This document shows, piece after piece, positions 9,501 through 19,600 of a stretch of DNA of 23,688 nucleotides. The DNA lies in assembly GCF_000003605.2 (NCBI RefSeq), contig NW_003155251.1, positions 315,359 to 339,046 on the forward strand, given 5' to 3'. The stretch comes from Saccoglossus kowalevskii. Taxonomy: Eukaryota; Hemichordata; Enteropneusta; Harrimaniidae. The notes below the pieces were generated by a model, which worked only from the letters and a program-made list of their open reading frames with translations, did not search any database and was not told the origin of the DNA. Numbering within the stretch: the first letter of the stretch is position 1; each line of letters begins with the position of its first letter. The position numbers and the translations under genes are program-made.

Positions 9501-9672
9501 TCACAAAATTCAAGTAGTTTACAGTAGTTATTCTTTATATTGATATAAAGCCCCCCCATTAGTCAATGGTTCATCCCTAACCCTGATCACAAAATTCAAG
9601 TAGTTTACAGTAGTTATTCTTTATATTGATATAAAGCCCCCCCATTAGTCAATGGTTAACCCCTAACTCAGT
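9501..9672. repeat. 86-bp direct duplication sharing a core with the 113-bp repeat
   Basis: Copies begin at 9501 and 9587 (tcacaaaattcaagtagttt), each carrying ccccccattagtcaatggtt and a ccctaac motif. That core is a diverged form of the ccccattagttaatggttca core at 9105-9413. The sequence after the second copy (tacattctatcttcagattg, about 9700) also resembles the tail of the 113-bp unit, so both arrays descend from one repeat family. Confidence 0.85.
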
Positions 9673-9739
9673 ATATAGATTTTATAGCTAGCAGTAAATG
9701 CTACATTCTATCTTCAGATTGTAGTTATCCTATATAACT

Positions 9740-10566
9740 GAAATATAAAAACTTAACTGCCAGGACAAACACCATTGCTCGGGTAATATTAACTCATATC
9801 GTAATTCTCAACAAAATTTAAATTTGAAAAACCTTTTTTGGCCCTACCTAGAGACTCATGATTGTTGAATCCTTCTCTTTTACCAGGGCTGATTCTGATC
9901 TCTCTTGAACTACGCTGATATTATATACTGTTGACATTTTACATTTCATGTTTTATGTGTTTGGATTACAAATCAGTCAAGTAACATGTATAGCATGGGT
10001 GGACAAAAAGTGTCATTTCTGAAGCTATATATTATTCATGTTTTTTTTTTTATTTCTTTTATTTCGATTATTATTATTTTTTTTTTTAATCACTACTTTA
10101 GTCTTAATGTTTTGTATTATTAGTCTAGTTTTGTTTAGTGTAAATGTAACCATTTTAATTCGCCCTGGGGAATTTTATGTGTTTAATAAAAGTCAAGTAT
10201 TAACAGTCATAAAGTGTTTTATTAGATGTGTTAAAAAAAGGAATGTAATTCCATTTAAATCTCAGTACTAGATAGAATAAGAACTATTCTCAACTGGAGA
10301 TAATAGCAAATGAAACATGGGGTTTGGATCTGAGTGAAAATCAAGGATCCATATTTTTTTCATCAGAAAATGTACCATTGAGATAGTATACATGTATTGA
10401 TGTATTGTTATCAGGATGATTGGAGATTATTTTGCTTAGAATCTAAGTCAGTTTTGTAGAATTGTTTGTCAATTTAAAGGTTGCAGAATAAAAGTGTATT
10501 GAACATTTTATCTGTCAGTCAGTTACATATGACATATCTAATCCCTTATGTCTGCCATGTAATACT
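9740..10566. other. Intergenic, no gene seen
   Basis: Contains T-runs around 10040-10090 and AT-rich sequence. The 77-codon frame at 10038-10271 is driven by the poly-T tract and is not credible. Confidence 0.5.
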
Positions 10567-10715
10567 TGCCGGGTCATTATGACATATGTAATCCCTGTCA
10601 GGTCAATATGACATATGTAATCCCTGTCAGGTCATTGTGACCTATATGATACATGTCAGGTCATTATGACATATGTAATCCCTGTCAGCTTATTATGACC
10701 TATGTAATTCATATC
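10567..10715. repeat. 29-bp tandem repeat, 5 units
   Basis: The gacatatgtaatccc anchor (or its variants) occurs at 10581, 10610, 10639, 10668 and 10697, exactly 29 bases apart. A diverged outlier lies near 10531. Units contain the palindrome acatatgt and the near-palindrome gtcattatgac. No gene is nearby. Confidence 0.85.
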
Positions 10716-11428
10716 ACTACATCACTTGCGAAAACAAGGCTGTGGCATTCTTTCATATTATATTTTTTGGTACAAAACTTTATTTACAATGTACAAGACT
10801 TACTTGCAAAGTAGCCGGTATTTATTTAAATCAGATAGAGGTTTTGACCGATTATTGACATCACTGTACATATTTTTCAATCAATCAATCAATATGATTG
10901 GATTGAATGTATAAATGAGTTAAATCATTTTGTAAACATTATATGTTACCATGGCAATATGGAAGAGTATAAATATAATGATTCACTTTTGTTTACATAC
11001 ATAAATATAAATAAATCAAATATTTTTTTTATACTTGTTATACTAAAGCAACATTTTCTATTGTTAATTAAATAATTTAACATTTTGAATTATACATTTT
11101 TTTAAAAAATTTTTAATAACAAGTTTACACGAATGTTATCGCATGCAGTTTCTATACAATATATTTTTATCTATATCAGTCTTGTTTGCATTTCTGATTT
11201 TTTTAAAGAAAAAGGCTTTGTAAAATGCTTCTAATATGGAATACTGAAATTTGTTGATTATATAATCGCCTTGATGTATGAATGTGAAAACAATTGCGAT
11301 TATCGTTTAGTTTTTCAAAAACCTGATGAAGTCAGCTTAAATAATTTTTTTTTCTATGTACGTCCCATCATCAATACCGGTAGTTGAAAGTGTATTAGTC
11401 CAGTATACTACAGTGACACAACAAATAA
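10716..11428. other. Intergenic, no gene seen
   Basis: Strongly AT-rich with several T-runs and a short (AATC)n run near 10881. No frame has recognisable protein features. Confidence 0.5.
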
Positions 11429-11857
11429 GACCAGACTTTTTTATTCCTTGTTTCGCGAGGGTTTATAAGGCAATTTTTTTGAGGAGGGCGGAAAAAAAAA
11501 TTAAAAAATCATTCTTTTTTTCCATTAGATTTGTGTGATTCTCAAAGAATTGTAAGTGAGATCATTGATCGGAGAGAAGAAATGAAATAAAATTTTATTC
11601 CATGTATAACCTTGTTTCTTATCTGCACGAGACTTCGGTACTTTGATCATGATACTCCCACGAAAATGTAACTTGGATTTGTTATGCGGCGGGCGGTAAA
11701 AAAAATAAAGATAAAAATAATATTTTTTAGCATTTTTTTGCGCTTACAAGTCGGCGGGCGCGAGAAATTACGCTGAAATAAAATTATATTTTTATTTCAT
11801 TTTCGGATCCTGTTCATTTGGCGGGTTCACGAAACAAGAGATAATAAAAGTCTGGCC
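11429..11857. mobile_element. About 430-bp inverted-repeat element (MITE-like)
   Basis: The left end reads ccagacttttttattccttg followed by tttcgcgagg. The right end, reverse-complemented, reads ccagacttttattatctctt followed by gtttcgtgaac. The interior carries four short GC-rich motifs of the ggcggg type next to A-runs. I could not assign a clean target duplication, and no frame resembles a transposase. The terminal repeats are about 28 bp and imperfect. Confidence 0.7.
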
Positions 11858-12238
11858 TAACTAATAACAAAGTAACATGGTGACCAATGAAAATAATATA
11901 TTTTACAATTATTTTGTTGGCCATCAATTAACTACAGACAGTGTAAAACCTTGTCTACAAAATTTGTTATTCAAAAATTTACAATGTTGTGATTTAATTC
12001 TCATGTGCCAAATATGAATATTTTCCTGAAATGTACATGCTAAATTAAGCTAGAAAGGTACTCGTAACTTGCTAGATAGTTTTTGCATCCAACACTGAAT
12101 AAATTGTATATGAATTCCATGCATTGTCTTTCTCGTTACACTAATGCTTGATTTACGGCATTTTAATCAGGAGTATTATTTGCAACAGTTTTATTTTTTT
12201 CAAATTACTAAGTGATGTTGATTTTGTTACTAAAAATT

Positions 12239-12311
12239 TGTCCCATTAATGAACTTTTTACATTTGTCCCATTAATGAACTTTTTACATTTGTCCCATAA
12301 ATGAACTTTCT
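12239..12311. repeat. 26-bp tandem repeat, 3 units
   Basis: tgtcccattaatgaactttt recurs at 12239, 12265 and 12291; the last unit is slightly diverged (ccataaatg). Confidence 0.92.
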
Positions 12312-12635
12312 TATATTATGATATTAGTATTCTGCGTCAATTCATTTGCGGATGTAACAGCCCCCCCCCCCAAAAAAAGAATAAACTCAGTGGATTTGTC
12401 AACTTATGAAGAATTCAGAATTCAAACCCAGATTACGTATTCCTGTATGTCAGATCAGCGTAACCAATGGCCGCAAAAAAAAAAATACTTGTGAATTTCT
12501 TATTCTTTGTACACCAGCTCTCTTGAATTGGCAAATAGACGATCAAAAGAATGTACATTGTTATATATCCGGTTACGTCAGGGTATGAGATCAAAATACC
12601 GACAACACTAAATATGCTAAATATATACTAATCAG

Positions 12636-12755
12636 AGGGCGATGGTCATTGCGCTGCGTCTTGTTCGATATGGGACTCATAGTGGCGTACACAATGTGGG
12701 TAAAATACATTGTTTACATGAAATCCGAACACACGCAGCGACCACCGCCCTTTAA
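12636..12755. mobile_element. TTAA-family MITE, short diverged copy (copy B)
   Basis: The left end is agggcgatggtcattgcgct. The right end, reverse-complemented, is agggcggtggtcgctgcgtg. TTAA follows at 12752-12755; the left flank (taatcag) no longer shows it. The left end aligns with the reverse complement of the right end of copy A, including the internal GCTGCG and ATGGGNCTCAT blocks, so both belong to one family. At about 116 bp it is an internally deleted copy. Confidence 0.7.
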
Positions 12756-13370
12756 GATATGCATATTCACAGCAGTAATTCTATTGACCGAAACACACCT
12801 AATTCGTAACAGCTGTGGAACAATTTAGTTTTTGATTATTGTTTATATGCCCTAGCTATCACATGACCATGATTTACGAGTACCTATTCATTCAAGCTGG
12901 GTCTACTTCACAATTGCAACAAAATGATTAAAAATAAATAAATTTGTAAAATGTGATACATTACATTACAGTCACAATATATTGCAGACAAGAATGTAGT
13001 AACAGTTTGTCATTGACTGTAAAAATATTTATCACAAAATCTTGTATTCACAGTATCAATGATTTCATTTTAATATTTACATATGCGCAGCAAAAATTTT
13101 GATGTAACTTTTTGGATATTTGGTGTGGGATTTTCTATAAATTCGTTGTTAATTTTGGAAAAATGGACATTATTTTACTTTGGATGCAACAGATTTTGAT
13201 CAAAATATTGAAATAATTAAGTTTATTTTGTAAAAGATGACAAAAATTATTGAAATAATTAAGTAAAACCTTAAACTGAATTTGACAGGCATAACAAATC
13301 TGTGACGACGCAGTACTGTTGTGAAACAAGCATTTGACTAGAAATAATAATGTACACGCTTATATATAAA

Positions 13371-13848
13371 TGATGCCATTTAAGCACTCACATGCTTCTA
13401 TCTACACACACTAATGATGCAATTTAAACACTCACATGCTTCTATCTACACACACCAATGATTCAGTTTAAGCACTCACATGCTTCTATCTACACACACC
13501 AATGATGCAGTTTAAGCACTCACATGCTTCTATCTACACACACCAATGATGCAGTTTAAGCACTCACATGCTTCTATCTACACACACCAATGATGCAGTT
13601 TAAGCACTCACATGCTTCTATCTACACACACTAATGATGCAGTTTAAGCACTCACATGCTTCTATCTACACACACCAATGATTCAGTTTAAGCACTCACA
13701 TGCTTCTATCTACACACACCAATGATTCAGTTTAAGCACTCACATGCTTCTATCTACACACACCAATGATGCAGTTTAAGCACTCACATGCTTCTATCTA
13801 CACACACCAATGATGCAGTTTAAGCACTCACATGCTTCTATCTACACA
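13371..13848. repeat. 44-bp minisatellite, about 10.9 units
   Basis: Units start every 44 bases from 13371 to 13811 with tgatgcagtttaagcactca. The first two units are the most diverged (gccat, gcaat). Later units differ mainly at gatgcag versus gattcag and ccaa versus ctaa. There are no unique spacers, so it is not CRISPR-like. A CA/CACG-rich tail follows at 13849-13890. Confidence 0.95.
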
Positions 13849-15310
13849 TCTTGCCATCGTTCTAACAACACACATGCACACACGCACGCTTATAGAATAA
13901 CAATACAACCTTATTACACAACTGAACCATCTGTGAAACAGTATGGTAAATATAACAATGTACTGCAATAATATGTGCTTAAAATAGCAACAAATCGAAA
14001 TGTAAAATTTTTTCAATAACACCAAACTCTATTTAACATCATTTATCAGGGCTGTAAATTAATTGTCCTATTAATGTATTTTAATAGTGCAATATGGTTA
14101 TTTTTTCATGATTTCAATTAACTTTTCTTTTATATAGTTTTCATTTAACCTCCATTCTCAAAATAACATTTTAAATATACAACTACAATTTAGGATGAAG
14201 TTTACTTCACTTCATCTTCTATATTGTTATTTTTAAATTTCTCACTGATTTCATCTTTCAATAATCTTTAGAAGATTCTCATTTTTCTTCCTGATTTGAC
14301 CTCCAAGTTATGGTCATTCAAACATAATTTGGCTAAACAACGGCGTTGACTAGAATTTGTTATTGTACATAGATATTTTTCTAATTTAATTTTATTCTTG
14401 AATGAATTATTAGTCTTACGTTTATAACTTCCTTTCCAATCCCTGCCATAAGCACTAATGTTCATTTCAGGTTACAATGTAAGTTTTGCATTTTATATTT
14501 CAATTTTATAATATATACGGTAATAAATTATGGTGACCGACAGTAAATATGTTAAAACTGAATTATTATTTTTAATATTTTTATTTAATGCACGGGAGTG
14601 TAGAATGGGATTACCTGCATTGAAATCCTACCGCCATATTCAACCATAGCAATGTCAGTTTTTATCCTAATTGGAAATCTACCCACGTCGCCTCAAATAC
14701 CAATTAGTGGTGTCATCTTGCCTACACCCAAAATAAGATGGTAAAAATTATTGTAAACCTACAGCTACTCCAATGAATTTCATTAATCCATTCCCAAATA
14801 TCAGATTCATATGCAAGTATCGGTGAAATTAATTGGTTATGAGACTACATACATTTATTCCCAGTACACATATAACTGCTGTATTTTAAAAGTTCTTTAT
14901 TTACAACAAGAAATGAATGCATATTCCAACATTATATTTTTATTATAAATATGACATTACATTATAACGAGAGTATTGTGTACTTTCTGTGTCCAAATAA
15001 TGGTGACATATGTCAACCAACTTGATCTCTTTTTCAATGCATAATTCTTTGTCTATTACAGAAATATTGCTTTCTGCATGTGGCAGTCTGTTCCAGTTTG
15101 TTTAGATGTGCAGTGGTATCATTTAATATCGGTAGGTAAAATTTATTTATTTGAATTGGAATTTTGTCATGACATACAGAGAATTTTATGAAGGCATAAA
15201 ATTTTTTATGAATTTCAAATTGATAACAATTCCACCAATCATATTGCCAAAGATTGTATGAGAGCAAGTCATAAAAATGATTGAATGAAATCCGCAAAGA
15301 CTCATGGGAA
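13849..15310. other. Intergenic, no confident gene
   Basis: AT-rich. A small perfect stem, gatgaagt / acttcatc, lies at about 14193-14215. A short exon-like minus-strand stretch at about 14617-14695 is discussed under rejected items. Confidence 0.45.
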
Positions 15311-15589
15311 ATGACTTATCAATCATGGCTACAGGCAATGCAGGCATCTTCTTCGGATTTGAATGAAGCGCGAGAGTCTGTAAGTATTTATGTATGTACT
15401 TCAAAACTTTCCATTAAAAACATTCATGCCTTCGTGAAGTTGACTGTATCTGTTTATGTGTTGAAATTATGTGTGATACCGATACATAGTATTTTTAGTC
15501 AGTATCAGGAAGATTGGAAATATGTTGACTATGAAAGAAGAGATATAGAAAGCTTTCTCAGAAATGCCAAAAAAATGATTAAAACTTAA
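15311..15589 (+). CDS. Possible two-exon gene for a 51-residue protein, unrecognised
   Basis: A first exon 15311-15379 (MTYQSWLQAMQASSSDLNEA and then RES) ends at a strong donor, gtaagt. A second, 15503-15589 (YQEDWKYVDYERRDIESFLR and then NAKKMIKT, stop), follows a ttttagtcag acceptor. Both phases are 0 and the joined frame is open. An in-frame TGA at 15278-15280 precedes the ATG, and a CCAAT motif lies at about 15234. The predicted protein is charged, probably helical and rich in Glu/Arg, with no signal or membrane segment. I do not recognise the family. The 123-nt intron also happens to be open in frame, so an unspliced 93-residue reading is possible. Chance remains a real alternative. Confidence 0.35.
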   Translation: MTYQSWLQAMQASSSDLNEARESVSIYVCTSKLSIKNIHAFVKLTVSVYVLKLCVIPIHSIFSQYQEDWKYVDYERRDIESFLRNAKKMIKT

Positions 15590-16386
15590 ATTTAAGGTGA
15601 CCAAATTGTGATGAGAAAATTGATGAAAAAAAAAAGATAAAATGCAGTTTTTCATTTAAATACACACCTATATTTATTCTAAGCATCTACTCTAAAAGCC
15701 ACCAGCTGTTGCCATATCTCCATATTTTATTTAGACTCACCATAGACCCTCTAGAATAAGGTATATGATACACCTACAGATGTGGTTGTGTAGCAATTTT
15801 ATTTTAAAATTCTCCCCGAGAAATCCTACTCTGCCGTCTTCACCTTATATTGAGTTGACAGGATTATATACACTAGTACGACCATAAGTAACTTATTTTT
15901 CCGCTCCATTAACTATTCAACAGGTACTCCTAATCGTTGTCATGACAATGCAAAGATGAAGATTTCACCATCAATTATAATTGAGCTTTAAGTTTGCTCC
16001 AGGATTTTAAGTCGTTAATCCTTCATCTCTCACGAGTAGATTTATATAATCTGAATTTTGTGGCAACCTAAAGCTACTGTAATCTCTTATCCTGTCGACA
16101 TGGCAATTCGTGTTCTGAGCCTGTATAATACAAGTCACCGTAATTCCTTAATATTCGATGCCTTGTTTGAAAAATGAAACCAAAATATGCTTGAGCAATC
16201 AGTTATTTTTCAGACAGTTAGGGAGTCATTTTGAATGAGCAGATGAACTAAAGTTGAGGACAGCGCTTTCAGTTTGCTGAATTACTTTGTGGAATCCATG
16301 AGGATGGTTACCAGATGTCAACTGCTCAACAGGCTTCATTTAATTTCAAGACTTTCTTTTTAAACTGTCTTCTAACTTTTTAAACT
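15590..16386. other. Upstream region of ST3GAL, leader not resolved
   Basis: No coding signal. Possible acceptors before the ST3GAL start include ctcaacag (about 16331) and atttcaag (about 16350), so the leader may begin in a distant upstream exon. No promoter can be assigned. Confidence 0.45.
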
Positions 16387-16695
16387 ATGTCCTACTCACG
16401 AGTACGTCGTCGATTGCCAGTGGTAACATTTATCGCATTGATTTTTCTACTTTCACTTTTCACTTTGATGTACAAACTATATTCCCCAATACTAGTTTCA
16501 AACGCTAATATGAAATCAACAGCGAGATTGAAAGACTCGTTTACGGCAGCAACCCTGTTATCAAGTAATTGCACGAGGATGCCTGTGTGGACGAAAGGTG
16601 AATACAAATTCTTTGATGACAGATACTCTAACATTTCTACTATATGGTCCAGCAAACATAAAGAAATGACACCTGAAGCATTACAATGGTGGTTG
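16387..16695 (+). CDS. ST3GAL1/2: ST3GAL exon 1: tail, membrane anchor and stem
   Basis: The start is set by an in-frame TAA six bases upstream (taa act ATG) and by A at position -3. It encodes residues 1-103: basic tail, anchor [18 protein letters not shown], a Ser/Thr-rich stem, Cys62 and the MPVW segment corresponding to CxMPxW in vertebrate ST3GAL1/2, ending LQWWL. The donor is gtaagt in phase 0. Any leader exon upstream is not resolved. Confidence 0.93.
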
Positions 16696-19600
16696 GTAAG
16701 TGACACTAAATGAACACACCAAATTTCTTCTGTATTTTTTTCCATAATTTGTTTTAACAAAGATGTTGATGGGAAATTACAGTATTTGCTCCATTAGTAG
16801 CACATACACAGATGTCACAATGGGTAACTATGATAAATTCTACATTTGCTTCACATGAAGTGCAAGTCTAGAAATTATAGAAATATACATACAAAATTTG
16901 GGTGAAAAAAAGAAAATAGGGACAACTTTGAATACTTTATTATATTGCAGGGCATGTTTCATGTGATTTATAATAACAAAACATGCTTTCATTCATTTGC
17001 TGTCAAAACAACTTGTTTTATTTACAATAAATCATACGATTACTATATAAATGCAATACCAAACAAAAGTATTCAAACATGCTACAAAATACATAAAGGT
17101 TTCCACATTATCTCTGTCACTATAAAATTAAATATTGTAGCAATTACGTTTATTTTAAGTACTTAATTAAATAAAAAAAAGTCACCAGACCATAAATTTT
17201 GTTGCAATATCCTTCATTTGTGAAAATATCTGCAATTAAGAGGAAATGTTATATATAAAAAAATAGCAACGAAAGTTAAAATGAAATCATGTTTTTCAGG
17301 TGATTTGTTTTTTCGTGCTTTTGTAATGTGCTTTCACATAGAGATGCGTTTTGAATAGAGCAAATACGATACGATGCAACCAATTGTCAATTTTTATTGA
17401 CAAAGTCATCAAAGTGGAAATATTCATATTACTGGTTGTCCGTCGTCATAGTCTGTTGCCATCAAATTTACATTACAACTTTAGCTGTATGGGTTTCATA
17501 CCCACTACAATTCTAAAATTTTAGTGAATAATTTTGTCATTATTAACTGCTAACCTTGATTGCTTTCATATTTAATATGTAGTCACCTTGGATTACACCT
17601 TTTTGAAATTTGTAAAATAGTGGCACTTTCTTAAATTGAATTTTTTTATTTCATATTTTTATTAATTTTGACCAAGTGAAAAAAAATTATTTAAAACAAT
17701 ATCTTTCAAAGTGGAACCAATAATAAAACATAAAAATAGGCATAAAAATTTGCCGAATTTAGAAAACTATTGTTTTTATCATTGTACAATTAAGGGTTCA
17801 TAAATGATATACTGTAAAATCTGTATTGGAAACCGCGGCTTACCCGGTATATTAAAATGGTACAACACAATAGAGGGGATGCGGCTTCAATTAGAGCACC
17901 TACACACACATATGAGAAATGATGAATTTTTTGTTCTCAATTGTTCAAAAAAAATGGGTGCATCTTATATTAGGGATGCGGCTTCTAATGCAGATTTTAC
18001 GGTACTAGTAATCATTGAAAGTTTCAAAAAACGGACAGAGCATCAATAAATTAGTGAATTAGTGAAAAAACATCATTTTGAGGACCATAAAAAATAATAT
18101 AATAAAGTATTATTTTGTTTCAACTTGTTTTGAAACCCATATTTTCATTGAAGATAATAATATATGCAAGATGTCTTTCAAGAAAAAAAATAAGCTGCCA
18201 TTACTGTATGGTGTACATGTATGTTAATTTCCTTGTGGTTATGGTAACTTGAGTTATATCTGATCTGTTGTCTGATTTATCTTTCCACAATCCCATTTTA
18301 TGTTTCGCTGATCTGAAGCATAGGTCCTTTATTTTTACTTTTACCAGAGAATACAGCAATCAAAAGATACATTTAGTACGTCTGATTTAAGGAACTTAGT
18401 GGGCAAGCTTCTAGAGATAATACCGGACGTGATGCCATATGCAACAAATGTCAGTAATAGGTGTTTACAATGTGCTGTTGTGGGAAATTCTGGTAATCTA
18501 CGTGACAGCCGGTATGGTCAACTGATTGACAGTCATGACTACATTATGAGGTGTGTGTAGCTTATAGTTGACCTTTTCTATTTTATTTTAGATTGATATC
18601 AAATCTATCTCAAAATATAAACCGAGAGCCATATAGTTATTTTTAGTTCATGTTTTTACAGAATGAATACTGCGAAAACAGTAGGTTTTGAAAAAGATGT
18701 GGGAAGTAGAACGACTCATCATTTTATGTACCCAGAAAGCTTTGTTGAAGTGATTGGAGAAACTAAATTTGTTTTGATTCCATTCAAGCCATTGGATGTA
18801 TCATGGCTGATCAGTGCACTTACCACAGGAACAATCGTCAGGTGAGTGGGTATGCAATTATTTGAAGAAGAGGAGTGGAAGGGAAGGGAATGGAGGTAGA
18901 AGAAGAAGGGAAGGGAGGGAAAAGAGGAGGGAAAGGGGAGGGAGGGGAAGGGAAAGGAAGGGAAGGGAAGAGGAGGAAGAGAAGGGAAAGGGAAGAGGGA
19001 AAGAGGAGGGAAAGGGAAGAGAAGGGAAAGGGAAGAGGAAAAGGAACGGAGAGGAGAGGAAGAGGGAAAGAAAGGGAAGGGAGGAGGAAGAAGAGGAGGG
19101 AAAAAGAAGGGAAAGGGAAGGGGGAAAGAGAGGGGCTAGAAGGGGAGGGGAGGAGAGCCGGAAGGGGAGGGAAGGGGAGATAGTTGAAATGCCAATCTTT
19201 CAGAGAAAAACATTGTGTTGGGATACCCTTATTTCGTCAAAATTGACCATCATTAAATGTGTATAGCACATTACTGAGCTTTGAAATAACCCAAAATAGA
19301 TTTGCACTTGTTGAATGAAATGTGATGTTTTGACAGTAGTATTCATGCATAATGTGGGTTCTCAAAGTGAACTATTCAGTGAAAAAAAAAAACACAATGG
19401 TGACCCCGATAGAATTATTGGTTTTCCCCCAAAGCTGATGTATTATCCAAAATGCGACCCCAGCAGGTTGTGAAGATTAGATTATTAATAATAAATAGTT
19501 TTTTTATATATTGCAGTTATCCTCGTTTGACAATCATTTAGTGTTATAAGCTCATTAAGAGATTAGAATTTGCAATGCAAAAGATACTATAATTACCCCC

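Larger units (their letters stand above)
11858..13370. other. Intergenic; only the 26-bp repeat and MITE copy B stand out
   Basis: A C-run (11 bases) followed by an A-run lies at 12361-12378. The frames at 12406 and 13135 lack protein features. Confidence 0.5.

Noticed and set aside
10038-10271. 77-codon Phe/Leu-rich ORF as a membrane protein
   Set aside because: Its hydrophobic start is translation of poly-T runs.
13371-13848. CRISPR-like array
   Set aside because: The 44-bp units are contiguous with no unique spacers, there are no cas genes, and the context is an animal genome.
14617-14695. Short exon-like minus-strand segment (RFPIRIKTDIAMVEYGGRIS) before a gtaatc donor
   Set aside because: It looks protein-like, but the acceptor is poor, no partner exon was found and no family is recognised.
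15034-15404. Minus-strand ORFs of 72-87 codons
   Set aside because: Composition-driven, with no motifs, and overlapping the better-supported plus-strand two-exon candidate.
17804-18049. 81-codon ORF as a transposase fragment
   Set aside because: It covers the 191-bp MITE from end to end and shows no transposase motif; it is non-coding element sequence.
18814-19266. 150- and 102-codon Glu/Lys/Arg/Gly-rich ORFs
   Set aside because: They are produced by the polypurine tract, where stops are rare, and they overlap a confirmed ST3GAL exon in another frame.
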